Origin: Bacillus sp. ISL-41 | GTDB taxonomy: Bacteria > Bacillota > Bacilli > Bacillales > Cytobacillaceae | Assembly: GCF_018613235.1 (NCBI RefSeq) | Contig: NZ_JAGGQP010000006.1 | Coordinates: 1 to 64,000, forward strand | DNA length: 64,000 bases | Reading direction: 5' to 3' | In this document: piece by piece, positions 39,924 to 48,741 of the stretch | Numbering within the stretch: the stretch's first letter is position 1 | Layout of the letters: every line of letters starts with the position of its first letter | Position numbers and translations under genes: made by a program | Notes under the pieces: model-generated | Told to the model about the DNA's origin: nothing | Databases searched by the model: none | Seen by the model: the letters and a program-made list of their open reading frames with translations, nothing else

Positions 39924-40634
39924 ATGGAGAAGAAGATACTGGTAGTAGACGATGAAAAACCAATTGCAGATATTTTACAGTTCAATCTAAAAAAAGAGGG
40001 TTACGATGTTTACTGTGCATATGATGGGAACCAGGCAGTTGAAATGGTGGAGGAAGTTCAGCCAGATTTGATCCTGCTGGATATCATGCTGCCGATGCGT
40101 GATGGCATGGAGGTTTGCCGTGAGGTCCGTAAAAAATACGAAATGCCGATTATCATGCTGACTGCTAAAGACTCGGAAATTGATAAAGTGCTCGGACTTG
40201 AACTTGGAGCGGATGATTATGTCACGAAGCCATTCAGCACAAGGGAATTGATTGCCAGGGTAAAAGCAAACCTGCGCCGTCATCAGCAGATTGCAACCAA
40301 AGAAGATGAACAGGAAGAATCCAATGAAATTACGGTTGGCTCCTTGACGATCCACCCGGATGCTTATGTTGTTTCCAAAAGAGGAGAAACGATTGAATTG
40401 ACGCATCGCGAATTTGAACTTCTCCATTATCTTGCCAAGCATATTGGACAAGTCATGACAAGGGAGCACTTGCTGCAAACGGTTTGGGGCTATGACTACT
40501 ACGGAGATGTCCGAACAGTAGACGTAACGGTAAGACGTCTGCGTGAAAAAATTGAGGATAATCCAAGCCATCCGACATGGATCGTGACAAGACGAGGAGT
40601 AGGATACTATTTGAGAAATTCTGAGCAGGAGTAA
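39924..40634 (+). CDS. walR: Response regulator WalR (YycF)
   Basis: 236 residues. Receiver domain with the phosphorylated Asp in LLDIMLP (D53), acidic pocket VVDDE, and conserved Lys in DDYVTKPF. The OmpR-type winged helix is at the C terminus ([35 protein letters not shown]). It is the essential regulator of cell-wall hydrolase genes. Start at ATG 39924 after AAAGGAGAA; the earlier frame has no RBS. First gene of walRKHIJ. Confidence 0.97.
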   Translation: MEKKILVVDDEKPIADILQFNLKKEGYDVYCAYDGNQAVEMVEEVQPDLILLDIMLPMRDGMEVCREVRKKYEMPIIMLTAKDSEIDKVLGLELGADDYVTKPFSTRELIARVKANLRRHQQIATKEDEQEESNEITVGSLTIHPDAYVVSKRGETIELTHREFELLHYLAKHIGQVMTREHLLQTVWGYDYYGDVRTVDVTVRRLREKIEDNPSHPTWIVTRRGVGYYLRNSEQE

Positions 40635-40642
40635 GGACAGGG

Positions 40643-42463
40643 ATGAAAAAGGTAGGTTTCTTTCGATCCATTCATCTTAAATTTGTGATTATTTATGTCC
40701 TGCTTATTCTCGTTGCCATGCAAATCATCGGAGTTTACTTTGTCCGCAAACTTGAGACGACCCTGATGACGAATTACCAGGATTCTATAAAATCCCGTGT
40801 GGACCTGCTGGTTTATGATATACAGGAAGAGCTGGTCAAGGAGCGCGGGAAGGAAGACCCTACGAAAGAGGAAGCGATTAGGGAGATTTTAAGAGATTAT
40901 AAACCTAATGATATTTCCGAAATCAGGGTAATTGACGGGAGCAGCTTTAAAGTACTCGGTACTTCAATCTCTAGTAATCAAGGGATGGTGGGACAGAGGA
41001 CGCCTGATGTCAAAATCAAGCGTTCAATCATCTTTGAAGAAGATGAAGACGGCATCCAGTTGAAAGGTAATGATAGGGTTTGGGTACTATCCACACCTAT
41101 CATGCATAACAGTGAAGCAATCGGCGCTGTTTATCTTGTAGCCCAGATTGAGGATATTTTTAAACAGATGAATGATATCAATAAAATCCTGGCTACCGGA
41201 ACAGCCATTGCCCTGATATTCACAGCCATTTTGGGAGTCTTGCTGGCACAGACGATCACGAGGCCGATCTCTGATATGCGTAAACAGGCATTGGCCATGA
41301 CGCGCGGCAATTTTTCCAGGAAGGTTAAAGTTTATGGGTATGATGAGATTGGCCAACTTGCGATCACTTTCAATAATCTGACGAAAAAATTGCAAGAGGC
41401 ACAGGCAACAACTGAAGGAGAGAAAAGAAAGCTTTCCTCTGTCATTTCCTATATGACCGATGGTGTCATTTCAACCGACCGAAAAGGCCGCATTATCCTA
41501 ATCAATGACCCTGCAACACAAATGCTGGGTGTTCCACGTGAAACAGTGCTGTCCCTGCCGTTGGTTTCAGTACTCGGTCTGGATGAAAATTATACTTTCG
41601 AAGATTTACTGCAGGAGAAGGACTCGATTGTCCTTGATTACAGCACCAAAAGCAAGCCATTTATCCTTCGGGCAAACTTTTCTGTTATTCAAAAGGAAAG
41701 CGGCTTTGTGAATGGATTAATTGCTGTCCTGTACGATATTACAGAACAAGAAAAAATTGATATGGAGAGACGTGAATTCGTTGCGAATGTTTCCCATGAA
41801 CTGCGGACTCCGCTGACAACGATGCGCAGCTATCTTGAAGCGTTAGCGGAAGGAGCATGGCGAGATGAGGAAATCGCTCCAAACTTCCTAGAGACTACCA
41901 GAGGCGAAACGGAGCGGATGATCAGGCTTGTTAACGATTTGCTGCAGCTTTCAAAACTGGATAGTGTGGATTATCGTCTTTCAAAGGAATGGGTCAACTT
42001 CCCGGTCTTTTTTAACAGGATCATTGACCGGTTCGAAATGACCAAGGAACAAAATGTTTCTTTCAAAAGGGAAATCACAGAGGATGCGATTTTCGTAGAA
42101 ATAGATGAAGATAAAATCACGCAAGTACTCGACAATATCATTTCTAATGCCATGAAGTATTCGCCAGAGGGCGGGACGATCACGTTCAGAGTTAAAGAGC
42201 TGGATGACCAGATTGTTGCGAGCATCTCTGATGAAGGTGTTGGTATCCCGAAAGATAATCTTGATAAAATTTTCGACCGTTTTTACCGTGTCGATAAAGC
42301 CAGGACCAGAAAACTTGGCGGGACAGGCCTCGGACTGGCCATTGCCAAGGAAATGGTCAATGCCCATGGCGGCAGAATTTGGGCGGAAAGTGTAGAAGGC
42401 AAAGGAACAACCGTTCAATTTACTCTTCCTTATGACCGGAGTGCAGAGGATGATTGGTCATGA
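40643..42463 (+). CDS. walK: Sensor histidine kinase WalK (YycG)
   Basis: 606 residues. Two membrane spans (about 11-30 and 183-203) enclose an extracellular PAS-like domain. Next come HAMP, an intracellular PAS domain, HisKA with the phosphorylated His in NVSHELRTPLTTM (about 384) and the HATPase with DNIISNAMKYSPEGG, DEGVGIPKDNL and GGTGLGLAIAKEMV. It phosphorylates WalR in response to wall and division state. A perfect parS lies within the gene. Its end overlaps walH. Confidence 0.97.
   Translation: MKKVGFFRSIHLKFVIIYVLLILVAMQIIGVYFVRKLETTLMTNYQDSIKSRVDLLVYDIQEELVKERGKEDPTKEEAIREILRDYKPNDISEIRVIDGSSFKVLGTSISSNQGMVGQRTPDVKIKRSIIFEEDEDGIQLKGNDRVWVLSTPIMHNSEAIGAVYLVAQIEDIFKQMNDINKILATGTAIALIFTAILGVLLAQTITRPISDMRKQALAMTRGNFSRKVKVYGYDEIGQLAITFNNLTKKLQEAQATTEGEKRKLSSVISYMTDGVISTDRKGRIILINDPATQMLGVPRETVLSLPLVSVLGLDENYTFEDLLQEKDSIVLDYSTKSKPFILRANFSVIQKESGFVNGLIAVLYDITEQEKIDMERREFVANVSHELRTPLTTMRSYLEALAEGAWRDEEIAPNFLETTRGETERMIRLVNDLLQLSKLDSVDYRLSKEWVNFPVFFNRIIDRFEMTKEQNVSFKREITEDAIFVEIDEDKITQVLDNIISNAMKYSPEGGTITFRVKELDDQIVASISDEGVGIPKDNLDKIFDRFYRVDKARTRKLGGTGLGLAIAKEMVNAHGGRIWAESVEGKGTTVQFTLPYDRSAEDDWS
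41530..41545. other. parS site in walK
   Basis: TGTTCCACGTGAAACA, the full 16 bp consensus, inside the PAS-domain coding part of walK, about 30 kb from oriC. It encodes a V-P-R-E-T stretch, so coding and parS function coexist. Confidence 0.93.
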
Positions 42464-43773
42464 CATATGAAAATATAAAATCTGTTATTTTAGCATTTCT
42501 CGTTGCTCTGAGTGGTTTCTTAACCTGGAATATTTGGAATTACCAGCCGGATTATGAGTTAGTCAATAATCAAAAAACGGTTGAAGAAGTGAATATTGCT
42601 ACACAGAAGGAACTTAAGAAAATCGTTAAGCCACACCAGATTATTTATCATGCAGGCGGGAAACAGTTTGGCTCTGTAGACAATGGTTATATTGATAATA
42701 TCATTGGTGTCATTTCAAAATGGAAGTACTTTGATATGGAACAGTATCCTGGGCGGATCAGTGAATTTAATGAAAAAATAGCCCAGGGAGACAATACAGA
42801 GATTATTTTTCCAGATGAGGTACCAATTGAACTCTATAAAAGAGTATTGAATATTGACGAGAAGGATATCCCGAAGTTTGATTTCGACCGGATCATCATT
42901 AATTCAGAAACCCAGCAGAAACAAGAGGGAATTGTCTATTTTTACTCGCAAAAAAACCAGGAAGTCTATGTCAGCAATGTCAGTCCTTCCTATATCAATA
43001 GTTTTACAAATAAATACTATGATTCTGCTAGAAGGCTGACGCCATATTTCCTTTATACAGTTTCAGACATCAGGAAAATCTATCTGCCAACCGAAGAAGT
43101 GAAAATGGTGATGCATACCTATTACCAAAATCCACTGGATTCAGAACAGTTTAAGGAAGCGCTATTCACGGACCCGAGTTTTGTTCAGCGCAGCATGGTT
43201 GATGGCGTTGAGGAATACACCGATGATGCCAGCAAAATGATCGTGGATACGCAAACCAATATGATAAACTATGTGAATCCGGTCCGGTCCGGTGATTCGG
43301 TTATCGGCACGAACAATGTTTTACAGAAAAGCATCGAGTTCGTGAATAGTCATGGTGGCTGGACGGAGACTTACCGTTATGTTTATAAGGATGATTTTAA
43401 CCAGAATGTCCTTTTCCGCCTTTACAGCAAGGAAGGTTATCCTGTCTTCAACCAGATAGGAATGTCCGAGATTTATCAACAGTGGAGACAATCGGAAATC
43501 AGCAGATATGTGCGCCCTGGATTCCATCTGGAGCTGCCTTTGAATCCAGATGTCGTCACCAAGACATTGCCGTCTGGATATGAAGCGCTGGAATACCTGC
43601 AAAACAAGAAGGATTTTAAGCTGGAGCTGCTTCAAAACCTTATGCCAGGCTATTACATGACCCAGGGCCCAGAAAATTCATTGATCCTGTTGGAGCCAGG
43701 CTGGTTCTATTTATATGATCAGCAGTGGAGGCAGTTGATATGGGAGGAGGAATTGAATAATGGATTGGAGTAG
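42460..43773 (+). CDS. walH: WalK regulator WalH (YycH)
   Basis: 437 residues. One N-terminal membrane anchor (about 6-24, SVILAFLVALSGFLTWNIW) and a large extracellular part. Together with WalI it forms a membrane complex with WalK, holding its activity down in B. subtilis. The ATG overlaps the walK stop (ATGA) and is preferred to TTG 42454. walI starts within its last 14 bases. Confidence 0.94.
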   Translation: MTYENIKSVILAFLVALSGFLTWNIWNYQPDYELVNNQKTVEEVNIATQKELKKIVKPHQIIYHAGGKQFGSVDNGYIDNIIGVISKWKYFDMEQYPGRISEFNEKIAQGDNTEIIFPDEVPIELYKRVLNIDEKDIPKFDFDRIIINSETQQKQEGIVYFYSQKNQEVYVSNVSPSYINSFTNKYYDSARRLTPYFLYTVSDIRKIYLPTEEVKMVMHTYYQNPLDSEQFKEALFTDPSFVQRSMVDGVEEYTDDASKMIVDTQTNMINYVNPVRSGDSVIGTNNVLQKSIEFVNSHGGWTETYRYVYKDDFNQNVLFRLYSKEGYPVFNQIGMSEIYQQWRQSEISRYVRPGFHLELPLNPDVVTKTLPSGYEALEYLQNKKDFKLELLQNLMPGYYMTQGPENSLILLEPGWFYLYDQQWRQLIWEEELNNGLE

Positions 43774-44554
43774 GATCAAGACAATCTTTATTCTTACCTT
43801 CCTCGTCCTCGATGTCTATCTTGTATATCAGTTCATGAATACGAGGGATGCTGCTCAGTATGAGATTCCAAAGGAAGCAACCCTGGAGGAAAAACTGAAG
43901 AACGATGATATCACCTATGTTGAACTTCCTGATATTAAAAAGAAAGAACAGTATCTAAGTGTCAGGACGAAAACTTTCACAACCGAGGAAATGGCAAAGA
44001 TCAAAGGACAGACAGTCAGCCTTGGAGACGGGACTACTATTGAAGCTAAGCTGGGAAAGCCGTTTAAATTAACGAGCAAGTTCCAGCCAGCCGAGCTGTC
44101 CGATTTTATAAAAACGAACATTTTTGCTGGTGAACAGTATAAGTACTGGAATAAGAATGATGAGGAAAAAACGATCACCTATTACCAGGAACATGACAAT
44201 AAGACTTTTTACTATAACAGCAATGCGAAATTGACGTTTTATTTCAATGAAAATAATGAAGTGACTTCGTATAAGCAAACGTATGTGGAGATCATCGATG
44301 AGCTCTCGGATGCAGAAGAATTGCTGCCGCCATTAAGGGCGCTGGAAACTCTTTATAAAAAAGGTTTAATCAAGCCGAAGAGTGAAATTACCGATTTTGA
44401 ATTAGGATATTCCACTCTTGTTTCACTGACTGCATCACATGTCGTGACACCGACGTGGAGAGTTGAAGTCAATGGCAAAGAGAACCTTTTTGTACATGCA
44501 TTCGAAGGCCGGGTCATCCCGTTGTCTGACGGAGAAAATAAAATGACGGAGTGA
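43760..44554 (+). CDS. walI: WalK regulator WalI (YycI)
   Basis: 264 residues. Membrane anchor at about 5-22 (IKTIFILTFLVLDVYLVYQF) and an extracellular domain of the YycI family. It acts with WalH on WalK. GGAGGAGG lies upstream inside walH. The conserved order R-K-H-I-J supports the assignment. Confidence 0.94.
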   Translation: MDWSRIKTIFILTFLVLDVYLVYQFMNTRDAAQYEIPKEATLEEKLKNDDITYVELPDIKKKEQYLSVRTKTFTTEEMAKIKGQTVSLGDGTTIEAKLGKPFKLTSKFQPAELSDFIKTNIFAGEQYKYWNKNDEEKTITYYQEHDNKTFYYNSNAKLTFYFNENNEVTSYKQTYVEIIDELSDAEELLPPLRALETLYKKGLIKPKSEITDFELGYSTLVSLTASHVVTPTWRVEVNGKENLFVHAFEGRVIPLSDGENKMTE

Positions 44555-44560
44555 AGAGAT

Positions 44561-45355
44561 ATGAGTTTGCATTTTAGTGTTCTCGCCAGCGGGAGTACGG
44601 GAAATGCGATCTATGTGGAGACGGAGGGCCAATCCTTTTTAGTGGATGCCGGATTGAGCGGCAAACAGATGGAGGCATTATTTAAGCAAATTGGCCGTGA
44701 TATAAAGGACCTCTCAGGTATATTAGTGACGCATGAACATAGCGATCATATCAAAGGCATAGGAATCGTTGCCCGTAAGTACAAGCTGCCAATCTATGCG
44801 AATGAAAAAACATGGAAAGCGATGGACGGCTTGATTGGGGAAGTCCCGCTTGAACAGAAATTCTCTTTTGACATGGAAACTGTGAAAACCTTCGGCGGCC
44901 TGGATATCGAATCCTTCGGTGTCTCACATGACGCGGCCGAGCCGATGTTCTACGTATTCCATAAAGAAGGCAAAAAGCTGGTGCTTATCACAGACACAGG
45001 CTATGTCAGCGACCGGATGAAAGGAATCATATCCAATGCTGATGCCTATGTGTTTGAAAGCAACCATGATGTCCAGATGCTGAGAATGGGAAGATATCCA
45101 TGGAGCGTCAAGCGCCGGATCCTTAGCGATTATGGCCATGTCTCGAATGAGGATGCAGCTGTCGCAATGAGCGAAGTGGCAGGGGACAATACAAAACGGA
45201 TTTATCTGGCTCACTTAAGCACAGATAACAATATGAAGGACCTTGCCAGGATGTCAGTCACCCAAACCCTGGAAGGCAAAGGCATCTTAGTAGGGGAGCA
45301 GTTCGATTTGCTTGATACAGATCCAAAGACCCCAACCCCTTTGACAGCCATTTAA
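44561..45355 (+). CDS. walJ: MBL-fold hydrolase WalJ (YycJ)
   Basis: 264 residues. Metallo-beta-lactamase fold with [12 protein letters not shown] carrying the HxHxDH metal ligands (about 65-70), [10 protein letters not shown] at the N terminus and [11 protein letters not shown]. YycJ homologues act on DNA, probably as a 5' exonuclease linking replication with the Wal system; that role is known only from homologues. It starts six bases after walI and ends the operon. Confidence 0.94.
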   Translation: MSLHFSVLASGSTGNAIYVETEGQSFLVDAGLSGKQMEALFKQIGRDIKDLSGILVTHEHSDHIKGIGIVARKYKLPIYANEKTWKAMDGLIGEVPLEQKFSFDMETVKTFGGLDIESFGVSHDAAEPMFYVFHKEGKKLVLITDTGYVSDRMKGIISNADAYVFESNHDVQMLRMGRYPWSVKRRILSDYGHVSNEDAAVAMSEVAGDNTKRIYLAHLSTDNNMKDLARMSVTQTLEGKGILVGEQFDLLDTDPKTPTPLTAI

Positions 45356-45391
45356 CTTGTTTATAGCCATGAATGAATAGGGAAAGGAGTA

Positions 45392-45428
45392 AAGGCATCA
45401 TGCTTAGATGCTTTTGCTCTTTTTTATT
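45392..45428 (+). terminator. walRKHIJ terminator
   Basis: AAAGGCATC / GATGCTTTT around a six-base loop, then GCTCTTTTTTA. Confidence 0.75.
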
Positions 45429-45470
45429 TTCAAGGCTCTTTTAAAGCTAAGTGTTGTTATTACATCCTGG

Positions 45471-45722
45471 TGATTGAAGTGGAAGGCGCAAAGACTCCTC
45501 CGAAAATGCTAACGCATTTCCATCGTGCGTGGGAAGGTTCGACGAAGCTCTTCAAAGTCCTGCGGGATGAGCAAGTCATCGGGAGACCCCGCAGGCGCTT
45601 GAAGCGCCGAGGAGACTCCCGGACTGCAAGGAAGAATTTGATCTTTGAAAAAGCCGGCAGTTGGGCTTTTTCTTAATTCTTCCCCGCGGAAAGCGAAGCG
45701 CCTGGAACGGAAATCAACAGCC
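45471..45722 (+). repeat. Interspersed repeat family 1, copy 3
   Basis: About 250 bp, same orientation as the copy at 11571 and opposite to that at 7931. It occupies most of the walJ-htrC gap. Shared blocks include GACTCCTC, GAAAATGCTAACGCATTTCC, TGCGGGATGAGCAAGTCATC, GAGACCCCGCAGGCG, GCGCCGAGGAG and CCGCGGAAAGCGAAGCGCCT. Short reading frames over it on both strands are not taken as genes. Confidence 0.88.
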
Positions 45723-45852
45723 GAGTTTAACAGAGCAATTTTCAAAAGGGAATTGAGGGGCTTATGATTTAGAAATTTCCTTCACTGATAGTATAATAAT
45801 CTATATAAAAATAACTAACGTTTCTATTGGTCAATGAAAGGATTGGTGGACA

Positions 45853-47085
45853 TTGGGTTATTATGATCAAGATTATCAAAGCCGGTATAAACCACAAAAT
45901 AGCAGGAAAGGCGGCTTCTGGGCCAGCCTGGCAGGCGCAGTCATAGGAGCATTATTGGTGATCTTCTCGATTCCCTTATTATCTAACTTGGATGTGCTGC
46001 CATATAAAATAGAACCTAAAAATCAAACAGCAATAACAGATGAAGAGCTTGCTGAAGAAAGTGAAGAAGGCAATACAACTAAGAAAAATGTATCGATTGA
46101 TGTTTACTCGCAAATCACTGAAGCAGTTGACAAGGCAGGAGATGCAGTAGTCGGGATTACGAATATCCAGGAAAGTACTAGCTTCTGGGGGCAATCCCAG
46201 GAATCAGGCGGCACAGGATCTGGCGTCGTTTATAAAAAGGAAGGTGACAAAGCCTATATTGTCACAAACCATCATGTTGTGGCGGAAGCCTCCGAACTTG
46301 AGGTCAGCCTTATAGACGGAACGAAGATACCTGCCAAGCTTTTAGGAAGCGATATCTGGACTGACCTGGCTGTATTGGAAGTCCCAGCCGACCAGATTAA
46401 AGTCGTTGCTGAATTCGGCAATTCAGACAACCTGAAACCAGGTGAACCAGTCATTGCAATCGGTAACCCGCTCGGACTTACTTTTTCAGGATCCGTTACA
46501 CAGGGAATCATCTCTGGTTTAGAACGGGCGATTCCAGTCGATATCAATCAGGATGGAACTCCCGATTGGCAGGCAGAAGTTTTACAGACAGACGCAGCCA
46601 TTAACCCTGGAAACAGTGGAGGAGCTTTGATTAATATCGATGGCCAGGTGGTTGGCATTAACTCGATGAAGATTGCCCAGAGTGCTGTAGAAGGAATCGG
46701 TTTATCTATTCCAATCAATTACGCTGCGCCAATCATTGAGGATCTGGAGAAGACAGGAGAAGTGCAGCGGCCATTCATGGGCGTGGAATTAGCGTCCGTA
46801 AATGAGATATCATCCTATCATCAGCAAAATACATTAAAGCTTCCTAAGGATGTTAACTATGGTGTCGCTATTAGAGGCGTACAGCCAAATTCACCAGCGG
46901 CGCAGGCAGGATTGAAGGAGTATGACGTCATTATTGAAATGGATGGCGAGGAAATCCGAGATGTTGTTGATCTTCGCAAGCACCTTTACAATAAAAAGAA
47001 GGTTGGCGATGAGATGCAAATCAAGTATTATCGAAATGGGCAGTTGGAAGAAACGACAATGAAGCTTGGTGGAGAAACACTATAA
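45853..47085 (+). CDS. htrC: HtrA-like serine protease HtrC (YyxA)
   Basis: 410 residues. One membrane anchor (about 23-45, FWASLAGAVIGALLVIFSIPLL), then a trypsin-like domain with triad His in VTNHHVV (about 139), Asp in TDLAVL (about 171) and Ser in GNSGGAL (about 255), and a C-terminal PDZ domain (about 310-405). Degrades misfolded proteins at the membrane surface. Start is TTG at 45853. It follows walJ as in B. subtilis, but the gap is widened by a family 1 repeat. Confidence 0.95.
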   Translation: MGYYDQDYQSRYKPQNSRKGGFWASLAGAVIGALLVIFSIPLLSNLDVLPYKIEPKNQTAITDEELAEESEEGNTTKKNVSIDVYSQITEAVDKAGDAVVGITNIQESTSFWGQSQESGGTGSGVVYKKEGDKAYIVTNHHVVAEASELEVSLIDGTKIPAKLLGSDIWTDLAVLEVPADQIKVVAEFGNSDNLKPGEPVIAIGNPLGLTFSGSVTQGIISGLERAIPVDINQDGTPDWQAEVLQTDAAINPGNSGGALINIDGQVVGINSMKIAQSAVEGIGLSIPINYAAPIIEDLEKTGEVQRPFMGVELASVNEISSYHQQNTLKLPKDVNYGVAIRGVQPNSPAAQAGLKEYDVIIEMDGEEIRDVVDLRKHLYNKKKVGDEMQIKYYRNGQLEETTMKLGGETL

Positions 47086-47100
47086 GAGTTGTGGATAATG

Positions 47101-47130
47101 ACAGGAGGCGGAATGCTTCCTGTTTTTTTG
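47101..47130 (+). terminator. htrC terminator
   Basis: ACAGGAGGC / GCTTCCTGT around five bases, then a T run. It lies between two DnaA boxes. Confidence 0.88.
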
Positions 47131-47215
47131 TGTTAAAATGGTCATTGTGGATAAATTTAAAAGTCAATTTAAGCAAATGATAATGATATAAAAAGAAGTT
47201 GAAAGGATGAGTTTT

Positions 47216-47377
47216 ATGAAGTATTGCTGCGGTGAACATGTAGAATTGGCGCTGGATGAAGCGGTTGATGAGTTTGAAACTGCACCTCAATTAACGAAAT
47301 TAGAGGCTGTTGATAAGTCGGAGTTCGTCTGTGGATACTGTGGACAACCTGCTGTATATATTGTGGCGAACGAATGA
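47216..47377 (+). CDS. CxxH/CxxC small protein (BA_5709 family)
   Basis: 53 residues (MKYCCGEHVELALDEAVDEF at the start, FVCGYCGQPAVYIV near the end). The CCGEH and CGYCG motifs give two Cys/His pairs that look like a zinc-binding site. It matches the small CxxH/CxxC family of Bacillus, found beside rlmH; function unknown. AAAGGATGAG precedes the ATG. Confidence 0.88.
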   Translation: MKYCCGEHVELALDEAVDEFETAPQLTKLEAVDKSEFVCGYCGQPAVYIVANE

Positions 47378-47477
47378 TCGCCTACTAAATGTGGATATCG
47401 ATGTGAATATGTGGATAACTCCTGTTGATAAGTTGTTTGTAAACTGTTTGTAATCTGTTTGTAAAGTGGGGATGACT

Positions 47478-47957
47478 GTGAATATCTCAATCGTGACGGT
47501 TGGAAAATTAAAAGAAAAATACCTGAAGCAGGGGATTGAGGAGTACTTAAAACGACTTGGCAGCTACGCGAAAGTGGAAGTCATCGAGGTTCCTGATGAA
47601 AAAGCGCCGGAGGAATTAAGCGATACTGAAATGATCCAGGTCAAGCAAAAGGAAGGCGAACGAATCCTCGCGAAAATTGGCCCGGATACATTTGTTATCG
47701 CTTTGGCCATTAATGGAAAACTTAAATCATCAGAAGAGCTCGCAGACACCCTCGATAAACTGGCGACGTACGGAAAAAGCAAAATCGCTTTTGTCATCGG
47801 AGGATCCCTCGGGCTGAGTGATGAAGTTTTAAAGAGGGCAGATGAACAGCTAAGCTTTTCAAAGATGACCTTCCCGCACCAGCTGATGCGGCTGATCCTC
47901 GTTGAGCAAATTTATCGGGCTTACAGGATAAATCGTGGGGAACCTTATCATAAATGA
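47478..47957 (+). CDS. rlmH: 23S rRNA pseudouridine1915-N3 methyltransferase RlmH
   Basis: 159 residues from GTG 47478, equal to B. subtilis RlmH. SPOUT-class knotted methyltransferase acting on pseudouridine 1915 of 23S rRNA in the assembled ribosome. Typical blocks: [33 protein letters not shown] (SAM site) and the C terminus [21 protein letters not shown] lies six bases before the GTG. It marks the end of the core syntenic block. Confidence 0.96.
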   Translation: MNISIVTVGKLKEKYLKQGIEEYLKRLGSYAKVEVIEVPDEKAPEELSDTEMIQVKQKEGERILAKIGPDTFVIALAINGKLKSSEELADTLDKLATYGKSKIAFVIGGSLGLSDEVLKRADEQLSFSKMTFPHQLMRLILVEQIYRAYRINRGEPYHK

Positions 47958-47987
47958 GATTTTTAAATATAGTCAGGAGAAATTATA

Positions 47988-48524
47988 TTGGTAACGATTC
48001 GGCAAATCTATCAAAAAGACTTCCCTGCAGGGAAAAAAGTAGTATATAAATATACGTCAGAAAAATATTATGAAATCCAAATAGAACGCCAAAATAATGG
48101 TTGGGACTTCTCATTAGCTGAAGAAAGATTTGAAATTCCTTTTGTAAAAAAATTTGAAGAAGAAATTTTCGAACCTTATAAGGAAGGATCAGAAGTTTAT
48201 TTGGCGGAGTTTGATGAAGAAGAAGCTGCTGTTATGGTAATACAACACATGGAGTGGAATAATACATTATTAATTCATGATCTATATGTAGATGATCGTT
48301 TTAAGAAAAAGGGGATTGGCAGAGGATTAATTGAAGTAGCTAAGAAAAGAGCAACTGAGTTAGGCGTCAGAGCGATTAATCTAGAAACGCAAACATCTAA
48401 TTATCCTGCCATCCAATTCTATTTGAAAAATGGTTTTGATTTAATTGGATTTAATGCTATTTCTTATTCAAATGAGGATAAAGAGAAAAAAGAAGTGCGC
48501 ATAGAAATGGGCTGTATTTTATAA
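47988..48524 (+). CDS. GNAT family acetyltransferase, SatA-like
   Basis: 178 residues. C-terminal GNAT fold with LLIHDLYVDDRFKKKGIGRGLIEVAKKRA, the acetyl-CoA pyrophosphate loop being KKKGIGRG. The N-terminal half (IERQNNGWDFSLAEERFEIPFVKKFEEE) resembles streptothricin acetyltransferases of the SatA/YyaR type, so an antibiotic-inactivating role is possible but unproven. Start is TTG after AGGAGAA. The codons are more AT-rich than in neighbouring genes, and it stands where core synteny ends, so it may have been acquired. Confidence 0.75.
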   Translation: MVTIRQIYQKDFPAGKKVVYKYTSEKYYEIQIERQNNGWDFSLAEERFEIPFVKKFEEEIFEPYKEGSEVYLAEFDEEEAAVMVIQHMEWNNTLLIHDLYVDDRFKKKGIGRGLIEVAKKRATELGVRAINLETQTSNYPAIQFYLKNGFDLIGFNAISYSNEDKEKKEVRIEMGCIL

Positions 48525-48741
48525 AAACTCATATAGACATTTCATTCTTAAACCTTATATAAAAACTTCTCACTTTTTTACTATGGAAAAATAGTTTATA
48601 ATAATCAGTAAATAGTAGAAATTTTAAACTATAAATCATTATAATTGAATATGTTAAGGTTTGAACGAACGATTAAGGTGTGCACATAAGTGGTATATAT
48701 GCTGGCGCGCCTACTCAAATATATGGACAAGGAAGGGTATA

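Larger units (their letters stand above)
47090..47418. promoter_or_regulatory. DnaA-box cluster between htrC and rlmH
   Basis: Perfect TGTGGATAA boxes at 47090-47098, 47146-47154 and 47410-47418, with one-mismatch TGTGGATAT at 47390-47398. Two further near matches (47330, 47339) lie in the small CxxH gene and are explained by its Cys-Gly codons. The B. subtilis yydA (rlmH) region also holds a DnaA-box cluster, as I recall. Confidence 0.8.

Noticed and set aside
47330-47347. Two near-perfect DnaA boxes in the CxxH gene
   Set aside because: TGTGGA is simply the Cys-Gly codon pair, present twice in CGYCG; not counted as independent boxes.
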